DNA of 64,000 bases from Pseudisothecium myosuroides (lineage: Eukaryota; Streptophyta; Bryopsida; Hypnales; Lembophyllaceae), in contig OX637293.1 in NCBI GenBank assembly GCA_951799445.1, positions 22,320,001-22,384,000 of the forward strand. The letters run 5' to 3'. Below are positions 34,301 through 46,211 of this stretch, piece after piece. The notes under the pieces are model-generated. The model worked only from the letters and a program-made list of their open reading frames with translations. It had not been told where the DNA came from and did no database searches. Position 1 is the first letter of the stretch. Each line of letters begins with the position of its first letter. The position numbers were made by a program, and so were the translations under genes.

Positions 34301-36956
34301 CCACAAGCGCGTCACAAACACCAGAGGCTTGGATTATGGATGATAGTTCAACGAAATTCCCCATTAGTCTAGAACTCAAGCTTCTATTAGACGATAAGGC
34401 GATTCCAACATGGCATCCTCTTTGGAATCTCTTCTATCTGCATGTAAGCTTATGATAAATTTCGTTGAGGGATCCAGCCATAGTTACAGTGAAGGAATGT
34501 AGTTACAACTGATGAAGTTGAATGTAATGCATGAGAACATTTGTAGCATAATTTAGCGTCAAGATTCCACACTGCTAATTAATCTCGATCATGTTATAAA
34601 TACAATAGCTAGAACAGAGCTCTTCGAGGCAATAACTTCACAGGTTCCTGAACCAATTAGTCAGAGCAGATACATGGCGACCCTTGAGTACCCTCAGCAA
34701 TGATAGAAACTAATGTCAATCCCAAGGATGCTTTCAGTATAAAAAGGAAATAAGGTCAGTGTGGGCACCCAGAATCGCCACCTATCGAGTATGTATAAGA
34801 GTATGTATAAGAGGTCCCTAGGATCCAAGACTTCAATTTGGATACTCTACAGGGTTCTGGAATCTGGATTCATGCCTGTAGTCAAATTATTTTGGATTCG
34901 ATATCATCTTTCATCCACCTAAACTTATAGAAAGGCTCTTGTTTAGCATTCAAAGTGACGAGTGAGCGTGAACCTTAGTCATCTCCATTCATCCAAGAAG
35001 GATCCTAAACCCTAAACTGTGTGATCCTTCAAAATTTTGAAGGTCTTAACCCCTACAGTCCTAGGGCCTTATTTCCATCAAAAGCCACTCAAAACAACCA
35101 TTTCTATTGCAAAGTGCAAAAAATTTAAATTTTTTTCTACATATCTTATCATAGGATCTTGTACTAGACTAGTATAGAAATGTGTAGAAGAAATTTTAGA
35201 AACTTTAACCTCATAGATTGCAAAATATTTGCATTTAAAGTGAAGGAAAAAGTATTTTTGCACCTTGCTCAACTACATTTTTTGAGTCATCCTAATTTAA
35301 AATTTTCACACTACTGATTTTTTATGTTGAAGAATTGAATTGACAGTCTAAGAAATTATTAAAAAAAACAAAAAAAAACACTTGATTACAACTCATTAAA
35401 AAATTATTAAGTAGAAGTAGGTTCAAGATTGAAGGAAAATCTAAACTGTTAATAGCTCTCAGATGTAATTGAAAAATACTAATCTCAACAGTGAGATTAT
35501 TGTTCTAGCAAAAGATCTTAACCTTGTAAAATTGTTCTTTTTTTAAATTGTGAAAATTGAGTTTAGAAATGAATTCTACAAGTTATTTTTTCAATAAAGA
35601 TGTATACTCTAATTGCCCAAAAAATAAGATTGTCCATAACTTTCAAATAACAAATTGATAATTATAATTATTTGAAGTTAGGTTGTTTGTATTGTTTTGT
35701 TTGTTACAGTGAGATCTCCAAAGTCCCAATCCGTGCATCCTCTAAGCGCGTTCTTGGTTTTGTCGAAAAGCTCTTTGCATAGAAGAGTGCATGGGTTTTG
35801 TTTTGTAGTGTTTGGACCTACGGTGTGAAAATTATTGAATTAAAAAAAAATATGAATTAAAATTTTTAGAAAAATAGCTTTATTTTTATTTTAACTATGG
35901 CAATGGCACAATGCACACTAATATGAATGGAATTAATAAAAGCTTTCCATGTAGATAAATTTACAATATATAAGAAAGAAATTTTAAATTATTATAAAAT
36001 TGTATTGTGGAGGGGTTCAGAATACCGCATCTAAAACAAGGGGTTTAAATTGTGCCATAACTTTTGCTCTTGGGCCCCAAATGGATTGAGATAAAAAAAT
36101 TATATTTAGAGAAAGCTAATGCGTTTTTCTATCTTAGTTTACAAAAAGTTTCAAAAAATTATGATGAATATTGAGATCAGAGGATCAAAGCCTACCCAAA
36201 ATTCAATTTGTCTCTTGAGGAGATGATGGGAGATGATGGGATTTTAGAGATTAAATAGACATGGTATTTGGTACTAATGGATTACAATTTCCTCCAAAAC
36301 TTTGCTAGCTAAGTGTCCATGGTTATCGTTCATCACTCCTAATTTTAGTATTAAACCATAAGATCTTGTATGAAACTTATATGAGAATATAAGGCAAATA
36401 TTTCACATAGTTTGATTGCATATATTACAATCTATAAAGTCAAAATTTCCCAAAAATTTAATAATCCTATAAAACCTTAACACCTAAAGGACTAGGTATA
36501 CATTCAATTTGTACAAGAAATTTTGGGTAGGTTCCAATGAAGTCAATTTATGTTGGATGTTCATGAAATTTTGACACAAGGTGTGAACATGTATCCTCTT
36601 AGTGAAAATACTTTTTTTTTTCCAATTGGGTTCCAAGATCAAAAGTTTTACTACTCTAAATTTTTTGATAGCATGTGCAAAACTTCTCTTATAAAACTTG
36701 GCAAGTGTATAACTCACATGATATAGAATGCAAAATTCAAATAAAATTACCATGTGTAGTGTAAGAACCTCACTCAAGGAGGAATTAAATCCCTTGGTCC
36801 TATGAGGCAAGGTTACACAAAACTTTTCTTCTAACTTAAAATATTATAATTTTTCAATCCATGCAATCAAAGTTTTTGAAATTTTTTCCACACATTCCTA
36901 TATTAGTCTAAAATAAAAATTTATGGTTTAATTTTGAGGGAAAAAAATCATCTTTT
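34300..36956. other. Mixed repeat DNA between U2 and the next elements
   Basis: It holds a probable TTAA-family copy at 35,050-36,250 and the left end of another at 36,481. No gene is visible. A short tandem 'gagtatgtataa' pair lies near 34,790-34,815. Confidence 0.5.
35050..36250. mobile_element. TTAA-family DNA transposon, decayed, with extra internal DNA
   Basis: Left end TTAA (35,046-35,049) plus CCCCTACAGTCC. Right end TTTTAGAGA plus TTAA (36,251-36,254). The interior resembles 49,020-49,932. It is about 300 bp longer than the other copies, with a foreign-looking segment around 35,650-35,830. Confidence 0.5.
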
Positions 36957-37688
36957 GGGTGATTGCATGAATGATTGGCTATTTTTGTTCCACTTTGGTT
37001 GTTTTCGGCTAGTACTCCTAGTACTATGAGTTTTTTGCATATGAATTTTTTTAAATAAAATAAAATAAGGATAATTAATATAAAACTAAAAATAGCATAT
37101 CACCAAAATTTTAGACCTAAAAAATCTAGGTAAAAAGTTATTCACAAAAAAATGTGATCTGAAATTTTGAAGAAAATACATAGTTTGACGTTTTAATTTG
37201 TACAAAATGGGAAAAACAATTTTCAAAGAAACTAAAAATTGGCCATTTGGAAAGACTTTATGTTGAAGAGATTTCACCCAAAAAATTATCTTGGAACCAT
37301 CTTCAACATTCATAATTGCGCGTGCAAGGGAGTCTTCTTTGCATGGATGTAGAGGACATAAAATATAATATTTTTTAATGCCCCTCGGTAGAGACATGAC
37401 TTCCTACTATAGGAGTAGACCATAGAAATTTCAGCTTCAAATCATTAAATTTTGGGACTCCATAGTACTAAAAACCCTTAAAACTCAAAACGTGATATAT
37501 TAGCTTAAATGATATTTAAATATAAAATGATTTTTGAATTTTTTTGAAAAATATGACATATGATTAAATTCAAGAGAGTCATCTCCAATAAAAGTTTCAA
37601 GTTCATGCGAGTCATGCTGCAAAATTTATAGCAAAAGGAAGCTTTGATACTCCCTCTGTGACAATGTTTTAGTACCGGTCAATCACCC
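36957..37688. mobile_element. 4-bp-TSD family element, 732 bp
   Basis: Left end GGGTGATTGCATGAATGA, right end CAATCACCC, flanked by TTTT on both sides (36,953-36,956; 37,689-37,692). The interior is nearly the same as 40,707-41,449, including a minus-strand open frame of about 100 codons that is not conserved as protein in the 30.4-kb copy. Confidence 0.75.
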
Positions 37689-37989
37689 TTTTTTCAATGC
37701 TCTAAAAAATTGCAGTTTTTCAAAAAAAAATTGTAAAATGTACCCCGTTCCTATAGGGGTTAAACTTTATGTGTACCTCTCTTGGTAAAAGTTTGCGTTC
37801 CACCACTCTTTTGTAAGAGTAGAAACTAACCTCAATTTAGGAAAAAGAAAGCTACATGCAATTAGATTTCATATAATCATACCTTGTTGTATCTCCAAAA
37901 AATATAGGTTGAATAAAAATTCAAATGCAACCTAGAATTGGAGGCAAACTAGGGATAAAAAAAATATGACATTTCATGATTTAGAATAA

Positions 37990-40082
37990 CTCTTTACTAA
38001 TTTACCAAAGTGAAAATATTTTAAATTAGTGCTTGTTGAAATAGTATTGTATTGTAATATTTCCTTGTAAAACATGGAATTTTGAAGTGACTAATTATGT
38101 TGGTGTCTTTGTGATATTAAATTTCTACCATTATTAATAGAATGAATCAATATAACTATAACTATAACGCAATATGATGAGAATATTGTAGACAGGACTA
38201 TAGATTGTAGTCAATCTAGTATAAAAATTATTTTAAAAGTAAGTAATTTTAGAAAAATTGCTTTTTGAACTTCTTGTACATATGGTAAAATAGAGAATAC
38301 TCAAGAAATATTTTGAAAAAACTCATCATTAAATCTCAAATTGCATTTTTTGCAAAAGTAATGAATTTGACACATGGATAATTGAGATTTTGCAGGAGTG
38401 AATTTGCTATCATCCTAAGCCAATAGCGGACAATTGTTGGACATACATTGCACATACCTTGAGACTTGTTCAACCAGATTCATCTAATGGCAAGTTTACT
38501 TTTTATAATCTTTGATTTATGCTTATTATCAATTCTTTTTTAATGTAAAGCAATCTTTGACAAATAGTGGTTATATTATATCACCATACAAGTTAGTTTA
38601 TTTAGTGGAAGATCCCATACTAATTGAGATGAATGAATGGAAACTTAATAGTGCACAAACAGTTAAATGAACTTTGGATAACATGTACAATATGTGATAT
38701 AGTATGAAAATAGTATAGAGTCATTATATTAACTTTATTTAACTCTTCGAGGGCCTAAAAGCCCTTTGCGGCCGCATAGTATATTATATTATGAATTTGG
38801 TGGTATTTGATCAAAAAACATTGACTAAATATTTTCTAATACCAAGTAAAATAATGATCATGATAATACGTAAATAACAATGTGTGACAATTCTTATATT
38901 AAACCACAATTGAAGAGTTATAAGGCTAAATACGGGTCATATAGAGAGACTTCAAGGGCCTTTCAAGGGTTAACAAATTGTAAACTTCCATGTATAGTGG
39001 CTTTTGCAAATTCAAATAGTTCCCAAATTAGTGTAGATTAATGTTAGTGTCATGGAAGGTGAACACATGGTAGGATGCACCAACTTTTGTATCCTAGTGC
39101 ACCAAATGGACAATTTTGAGATTTTCAAAATATCATAGACAAATGTTTTGAAGATTAATCTTGGTGTAAACTAAATTTTAGGTCTTTTTGAAATGTCAAC
39201 ATTGTATTGTCATCATTAAAAAATTTCATTAAATGATAATTATTTTCTTACAAAAATACAAGATTCTTTAAAAATACTATACATCCCGAGTGATTGCAAG
39301 AAACATCTGTCTTATTTTCTATCACACGTTGAATGCGAAAGTTGTTTTGTGCCATAAATATTGCAAAAATGATTGAATGAACATGAATTTAAAAGGAAGC
39401 TTTCAAGAGCAATTGAAAGTGCACTTAAATTATTTCAATTTTTTCAAAATTAATTCAATAGGTGAAATTGAATATTGAATATATGTCACGCATGTAGTTT
39501 TGATGGTTTTTAATACTATTGAGTACCTTTTTTGAAGAATTACGTTGTCAAATTTGTTAGGTTAGCTCTTCTAATAGAGTAAAATACACCTTCTCAGAAG
39601 AGAGATTTTCAAAAACATGTTCCAAGTGTGTTTTTCATTGGCCTAAAGTGTGCTTTATTCAGGTTGAATTTATGTTGAATTAAAAATGTTTTTTTAGTTC
39701 AAGCTTTGATCTTCCTACTTTGCTCTTAGTTGACAACAATGGCCACTTTTAAAATCAAATTTTCCATTTCATTTCCTAATTTAAAAAAATAGAAATATGG
39801 AAGTCTCCTATATATTCTAACGTAAATTGCAGCCTGTGGCTCAATATAGTACTTTAGAGTATACAAAAAGACTCAATAATACTGGTGGAGGCCCATAGTA
39901 CTTCCAATGTATTGATGTAAACTATTTTTTATGGCCAATTAAGTATTTGAGTATTTCCATCCATTCTTATCATCCAATGATGAACATCACATATTGTTAG
40001 AATAGTAGATTTGAAATCAAATTGACCATTTAGATTTTATGTCCCCAATAGTATTGAAAGTGATTTGTTATACAAAAAGTAC
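37990..40082. repeat. Second copy of the 1-1,300 repeat, plus AT-rich DNA
   Basis: 37,990-39,300 is homologous to about 50-1,120. A 227-bp TTAA-flanked element (38,743-38,969) is present here only. From 39,300 on no gene is visible; a partial GATTGCAAGAAACA end lies at 39,289. Confidence 0.6.
38743..38969. mobile_element. Short TTAA-flanked MITE, 227 bp
   Basis: TTAA (38,739-38,742) plus CTCTTCGAGGGCC at the left; GGGCCTTTCAAGGG plus TTAA (38,970-38,973) at the right. The homologous position in the copy at about 800-860 has no such insert. Confidence 0.65.
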
Positions 40083-40086
40083 TAAA

Positions 40087-41528
40087 GGGTGATTGCAAGA
40101 AACAATAAGTACTATTTTTGTCACACGTAGCCGGGTGATTTTTTTTTGAGCACAACTTCTTCGTTTTGGATCCAAAAGACTCAAGATTTGTAATGCAGGT
40201 ACTCATAACCATTATACACTTTGTCTATTGTTTTTGGTAATTTAAGAAAATATTTTACTATTTAAAGACAGCCCCTGATTTTATGTCACACTTGCCAGTT
40301 TGGGATTTTTTAGTACTATTTAGTACCCAAAAAAACGAATTTGGAGCTGAAATTTGGAGGAAATGGTCTTCTAGTAGATTTATAGCTTTGCAGGGAAGGA
40401 ATTCTAAAAATAATTATTTTTGTATTGTGTGGAAGTCCACAAAGTGAGCTTCTTTCTGCTTGCATTTTAGAACATGTTAAATATTATTTTGGTGAATTTT
40501 TTGGTTAATGACCATCTCCATAAAGTTTTTACAAATGGCCAATTTTTATTTTATTTATTTAATTTTTTCCCCTGTTTTTAACTAATTAAAGCATCAAGTG
40601 TCTATTTTCTTGAAATTTAGCACTTCTCTAGTTCTCCCAATGCTTAAAGAATTTATTTATGCTTTTCATTTGGTGGTTATCTTCATCTTAAAGGTATATA
40701 CATTGGGGGTGATTGCATGAATGACTGGCTGTTTTTGTTCCACTTTGGCTGTTTTCGGCTAGTACTCCCAGTACTATAAGTTTTTTGCATATGAATTTTT
40801 TTAAACAAAACAAAAATTAAGATAATTATTCTAACACTAGAAATAGCATATTACCAAAATTTCAGACCTAAAAAAAATCTTGGTAAAAAGTTCCTCACAA
40901 AAAAATGTGATCTGAAATTTTGAAGAAAATACATAGTTTGACGTTTTAATTTGTAAAAAATCGGAAAACTAATTTTCAAAGAAATTAAAAATTGGCCATT
41001 TGGAAAGACTTTATGTTGAAGAGATTTCACCCAAAAAATTATCTTGGAACCATCTTCAACATTCATAATTGCGCGCGCAAGGGAGCCTTCTTTGCATGGA
41101 CGTAGAGGACATAAAATATAATATTTTTTAATGCCCCTCGGTAGAGACATGACTTCCTACTATAGGAGTAGACCATAGAAATTTTAGCTTCAAATCATTA
41201 AATTTTGGGACTCCATAGTACTAAAAACCTTTAAAATTCAAAACGTGACATATTAGTTTAAATGATATTTAAATATAAAATGATTTTTGAATTTTTTTGA
41301 AAAATATGACATATGATTAAATTCAAGAGAGTCATTTCCAATAAAAATTTCAAGTTCATGCGAGTCATGCTGCAAAATTTATAGCAAAAGGAAGCTTTAA
41401 TATTCCCTCTGTGACAATGTTTCAGTACCGGTCTTTCATGCAATCACCCAATTTTAAAGTACCCTAGAAAAACCCACAAGTTTTCCTAAAAACGCAACAA
41501 ATAGTACAGGTGTTTCTTGCAATCACCC
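40087..41528. mobile_element. 4-bp-TSD family element with a related element nested inside
   Basis: Left end GGGTGATTGCAAGAAACA, right end TGTTTCTTGCAATCACCC-like, target duplication TAAA (40,083-40,086; 41,529-41,532). The outer element corresponds to 50,914-52,579. A second, internally different member (40,707-41,449) is inserted in it. Confidence 0.85.
40707..41449. mobile_element. 4-bp-TSD family element, 743 bp, nested
   Basis: Ends GGGTGATTGCATGAATGA and TTTCATGCAATCACCC. The related outer element at 52,450-52,500 shows the sequence before insertion, and some host bases seem missing here, so no target duplication can be read. Confidence 0.75.
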
Positions 41529-41645
41529 TAAAAGGCTGAAAATAAAAAATGCAACAAACAGTACAAGTGTTTCTTGCAATCATCCTAGCAGGCTGAAAAT
41601 AAAAATGTAACAAACAGTACAAGTGTTTCTTACAATCACCTTCCC
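41473..41645. repeat. Tandem copies of a transposon terminus (about 57-bp unit)
   Basis: Three successive copies of 'gcaacaaa(t/c)agtaca(g/a)gtgtttctt(g/a)caatca(c/t)c', at about 41,490, 41,548 and 41,605. Only the first belongs to the element 40,087-41,528; the other two repeat its right end with a 'ggctgaaaataaaaa' linker. Confidence 0.8.
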
Positions 41646-42892
41646 ATTTCCAAAAGTGTACTGCAAATTTCAGAAAAAGATGGTGGTTGATGGTTTTTCA
41701 AAAGCTATTATTTGATTATACATTCAAATATGTGAAAATAAGCAAACCAAAAAAGAAACTTAGATTTTTTTGAATGTTTTATTTTTTAAATTGAATTTTG
41801 ATGTATTTGAGGGTGTTTTTGGAAATGAAAAATTTTAAGAGAATTTTATTGAATTTCCAAATTCAAATCAAATATGGAAAATTTTACAATTACGTTTTGG
41901 ATAGAAATTGGCCAAACTAATATTAAAATGGGAGATTTGAATTTCAAAATCTTTAAGATAAACCAATTTTGACAAATTAAAATTTTATTCCTTGGTTGAT
42001 ATATAACTTAATTATTCACATTATTTAATTTATTTTTCATTATAGTAATGCTATTTATTTTTAAATTTATTTTTGAAACTTGTATTTCCCACAAATATAC
42101 ATATTGTACTTAAAATGCTCTAGCTTGTAAGAAATCTATACTTAAAGTGCTCTAGCTCATGAGGAATCTTTGTTCAAGAGTTAGTTGGTGTCCATAGCAT
42201 GCATTGCATTTGCCCTTATGTAATTGTGTAGTAATATTTTCTACATTAAGGTATCTCCATCCAATTGGACCATTTTTCATAATTGTTCCACTTTGAATGT
42301 TCACTTTTTAAATAACAATCTACAATTGCCACAATTGTCACAACTTTTCAAGAGTAGTAAACTAGTAATTGGTAGTTGAAAAGTTCTTTAAGGCAATTGG
42401 TGGTAGTTAAAGAATTTTGTGCTTCAAGGGTGTTTGACTAAAGAAAGCCTAGTAGCGTGACTACATGAGTAGGTATCCAATGCTTTCAACTTAAAAAAAC
42501 TCATAGAATATTGTATGATAGTGTTAGATTTAAAAAATTTCAGAATTCTAAGGTTAGTTTTCTCTAAGGGAAGACATTCTAACATTCTTTTCATTAAAAA
42601 TAAATCATCAAACATCCATTTTGTTCAATTGAGAAAATTTCACAATTTTAGTCTGAAACTAAAATCAATAGTCCGAGTCCTAGTTTTGGGCCTAAAATTA
42701 GACTTTTGTGAAGACGTGTGTCACAATTTTTGGCTTGTGGAATACTGCCAATTTAACAAAATGGACCTTATCATCATTTGACCCACCTAGTTCCTGGTAG
42801 AAGCAGAAAATATGGTAGTGTCTCGAGTGCTTATAAACCTTAAATTGGATCCTGAGGTGCATTAACTTACATCAGTGAGTGGGTTTGGACTT

Positions 42893-43862
42893 CCTATCCT
42901 CTTCACAAATAAGAGGGTAACGCGTCCATTTGACAAGTGGAGCACTTCAACAGTGAGTGGCAAGCAACAACGGAAGCCCGACGTCACATAACTTATATTC
43001 AACGAATAAGGAAATCGGTATCCCGAGGGTCAGCAAATGAGGGCTTCAATCCAGAAAGCTTCATACAGTATATCGACCAGTTTCTACATCTCGAGAACTT
43101 AATCGACTCGACTAAACCAAAATTTCGTTAAAATGCTGGTATTCCACAAACTTGGCACTCACGTTTAGACTTTGCGTTCAATTCTAGACTTTAGAAGTGA
43201 AAAAGGAAACGAATGGAAAAATGCCCATTTTTACGGCCATTCTAACGAAATTTTGGTTCTACTGTCATAAGGGCACGATTTCAAACACCTCGCACTAGAG
43301 GGGGCCCGGTCTTTGCACGCGGCCGGTCTTCTAACTTCAAATATTATAAACTTTCAATCCATGCAATCAGAGTTTTTGAATTTTTTAACACTGATGTAAG
43401 TTAATGCACCTCCCTATCCTCGTCAGAAATAAGAGGGTAATGCGTCCGTTTGACAAGTGGAGCACTTCAGCAGTGAGTGGCAAGCAACAACGGAAGCATT
43501 CGACCGACGTCACATAACTTATATTTGAAAACGAATAAGAAAATCGGTATCCCGAGGCTTCAATCCAGAAAGCTTCATAGATCGACCAGTTTCTAGATCT
43601 CGAGAACTTAATCGTCGCCAGTTACTCGACTTAACCAAAATTTCATTAAAATGCTGGTATTCCACAAAATTGGCACTCACGTTTAGACCTTGCTTTCTGA
43701 AATCTATACCAATTCTTGACTTTAGAGATAAAGGAGGAAATGAATGGAAAAATGTCCATTTTTACGGCCATTCTAACGAAAATTTGGTTCTACTGTACTG
43801 TCATTAGGGCACGAATTTCAAACACCTCGCACACAAGGGGGCCTGGTCTTTGCACGCGGCCG
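42893..43862. repeat. Tandem duplication upstream of gene copy 2
   Basis: 'aagagggtaa(c/t)gcgtcc', 'caacaacggaagc', 'atcggtatcccgagg' and 'ctcgagaactta' recur about 519 bp apart. U1 has only one such block before its gene. Confidence 0.75.
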
Positions 43863-43915
43863 TCTGTGTCAGATGTCTGCATGAAGTGTCTGCCCTTGTT
43901 GCAATTCATCATCAC

Positions 43916-43926
43916 TATAAAAATAG
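43916..43926 (+). promoter_or_regulatory. TATA box of gene copy 2
   Basis: TATAAAAATAG in the context 'catcactataaaaatag', about 435 bp before the ATG. The equivalent sites of copy 1 and of the U2 remnant are mutated (TACAAATAG, TAGAAATAG). The leader between TATA and ATG probably contains an intron, but I cannot define its sites. Confidence 0.6.
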
Positions 43927-44360
43927 AAGGACTCGCTCTCTGCCTTCTCATCTTCCTTCTCATCTACCTCCTCATCTGCCTTCTAATCTCTAACTTATAT
44001 CAGGTTCGTCTTCCAGTTTCTCAGGTGGTGGCGACTCATTACGTACCCTTGAATTCGAAGTTACTAAATATGTTTTGAGTGCTCAAAATCTTCAGTCTTG
44101 CCAGTCTGTTTCCCTGTTTTGCGTTTACATCTTATGTATCTACGGCAATGTACTAATATAAGTTGCAAAGTATTTCGTGCTTTGAAATTTCTTGTCTACA
44201 TATGATATTGACTGTTTGATCTGTGCATCGATCGCCCTGATCTGTTCGTTGAGCTTCTGTAAATATATTTTGCCCACGGAAGTTCATTGGCTAATATGTG
44301 ACTGATGCATATGTGACTCAGATTGAACGGTCAAGAACGAAGAAGAAGCAATAAACAGCC

Positions 44361-44702
44361 ATGGCAGCATTCGGGACCAAGGTGGTCGTCTTGATGATGG
44401 TTCTCCCAGGTCTGCTGCTGCTGCAGACTTCTTCAGTGGAGGCCGTGGACATCCTGGCTTATAACGAAAATTCGTGTTCGGGAACGGTTGGCGGCGGGTG
44501 CTACAGCGTTGGGGCGGGCGTATGCTGCACAATGAATGGTGCGGCAGCAGTAGAAATCAAAAGTCTGCTGGCTGGTGAATCAGCCAAGCTCTACACCGGA
44601 GGTGACTGCAAAACGGAGGTAGCCAGCCTCGTCGGGCCAAATGGTGGGGAGTGTTACTATAACGACGCCTTCTCTGGAGCTATGTGGTCTTACAACAATT
44701 AG
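44361..44702 (+). CDS. Small secreted six-cysteine protein, copy 2 (113 aa)
   Basis: Paralogue of 27,984-28,322 with the same start context and the same signal peptide except G for S at residue 17. Cysteines sit at 39, 47, 55, 56, 83 and 98 as in copy 1. The mature domain differs at about half its residues: the loop between Cys39 and Cys55 becomes Gly-rich (GGGCYSVGAG), three Lys residues appear, and the N-glycosylation site is gone. The tail is one residue longer (SYNN). By contrast the 5' and 3' flanks are about 95% identical to copy 1. A good TATA box lies at 43,916 and AATAAA at 44,946. No domain is recognised. It is expected to be exported and disulfide-bonded. Confidence 0.85.
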   Translation: MAAFGTKVVVLMMVLPGLLLLQTSSVEAVDILAYNENSCSGTVGGGCYSVGAGVCCTMNGAAAVEIKSLLAGESAKLYTGGDCKTEVASLVGPNGGECYYNDAFSGAMWSYNN

Positions 44703-44893
44703 AATGACTTCGACTCGTAGCCAAGTCCGAATCTGAATGCAAAGGAGCGTGGCTACAGACGACGACGTCATACAGTATGCATATCTAGAGTGGATAGATA
44801 AATCTGGAACTGAAGACCAGATTGTTATAGCCGTGCAATAGCCGTGCAGAGTTTCTTCCTACAGTAGATGTTTTATGATGTGTGATTCTGCTG

Positions 44894-44924
44894 GGTAGGT
44901 ACCGATCGATATAAAGTACCTACC
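44894..44924. other. 3'-UTR hairpin of gene copy 2
   Basis: The same GGTAGGTAC/GTACCTACC stem as in copy 1, unchanged. Confidence 0.6.
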
Positions 44925-44945
44925 AGGTAACAGGATAGAACTCCA

Positions 44946-44951
44946 AATAAA
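44946..44951 (+). terminator. Polyadenylation signal AATAAA, copy 2
   Basis: Canonical AATAAA about 245 bp after the stop; same position as in copy 1. Confidence 0.55.
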
Positions 44952-45314
44952 GACTAAGCTTAATCCCAAAGGCCACTGCAGTGCCAGTGACCATTGCAGA
45001 CTTGCTGCAGTCAGCATAATTTACAAATATTGATTTCCAAATGTGTGTTTTCATTTGAAAGTATTCTTCTCTGTATGTTGTGACTATCAAGTTCTTGCTT
45101 GCCTACTCTCAAAGTCTAAGTTGATCAACCTATTTAATTAAAACAATTATATAAGTAACATATTTCTAATATATTGTTCATGTATATGACATGGATGACA
45201 TGGATAAGTCTACAACTCTACATCTTACATATAACCAAGAATAATTATCAATAAGTTCAAAAGCAATAATGTGAGAAGATATCCATAATGGACTTTGGTA
45301 CAATTGCAAATTAA

Positions 45315-46211
45315 CCCCTAAAGGATTGTTGTTCCTTCGGGGGACAAATGGGATTTCGGGAAGGTACCTGTGGGCTGAATTTTTGTCGTGATTTTTTGAA
45401 ACTTTTTTTGAATATAGAAGAATTGATAAGCTTTGTGGGAATATAATTTTTTCACAATCGGTGCCCGGGAACAATAGTTATGACCAAATAAGCTCAAAAC
45501 AGGGGACAAGGGGCAACAAAAAAATTTGCAAAAATTTGAATTTTTCTTATAGATTATATTTTTGTCTATTGGGAAAGATTTGATTCATTTCATTTGAATT
45601 TGTTATGAGGAAGTTATGGACATTCTTGTTTTTCGGGTAGTTAGAGCATCTTCTTGAAAAAAATAACTCGTAGGATTCATTTTTGAATGCAATTTCTGCA
45701 ATTTTTCAATTTTTTTTGGATGATTAAGTTTACTTGCTACAACAATCTCACCATTGGGATTAGTGCATTTTAATTCCATCTAAAAGATATTAATATTTTA
45801 GATTTTCCTTCTATCTCATATCTACTTCTACTTAACAAGTTTTTTAAGAACGAAATTTAAGTTTTTTTGAATTTATTTATTTTTCCTAGACTTTCAACTC
45901 AATTCTCCACTATAAAGATTTAAAGCTCAAAACTTTGTAGTGCAAAAATTTTAAGTTAAAAATGTTAAAAATAAAAAAATCAGTCCCACAATGTGCTGAA
46001 AAACTTGTTTTTTCTACTTTAAACGCAAATATCTTGCAATCTATGCAGTCAAAAACTCTGAAAAATTATATACACGTTTTTATACTAGTTAGGTGTAAGA
46101 TCCTATAGTTAGATGAGAAGAAAAAAACAATTAAATTTTTTTTACTCTTTGCTATAGAAATGGCAATTTTCAGTGTTTTTTGGTAGAAAGAAGGCCTTGG
46201 TCCTTTAGGGG
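45315..46211. mobile_element. TTAA-family DNA transposon, U3 copy of the ancient insertion
   Basis: TTAA (45,311-45,314) plus CCCCTAAAGGATTG; GGTCCTTTAGGGG plus CTAA (46,212-46,215), the latter a decayed TTAA. It is orthologous in position to 28,943-29,821. Confidence 0.85.

Noticed and set aside
37086..41150. Two similar minus-strand frames of 103 and 99 codons (37,086-37,397 and 40,851-41,150)
   Set aside because: They lie in two copies of the same non-autonomous element. The third copy (30.4 kb) does not keep the frame, and the composition is plain AT-rich. The similarity is DNA-level.
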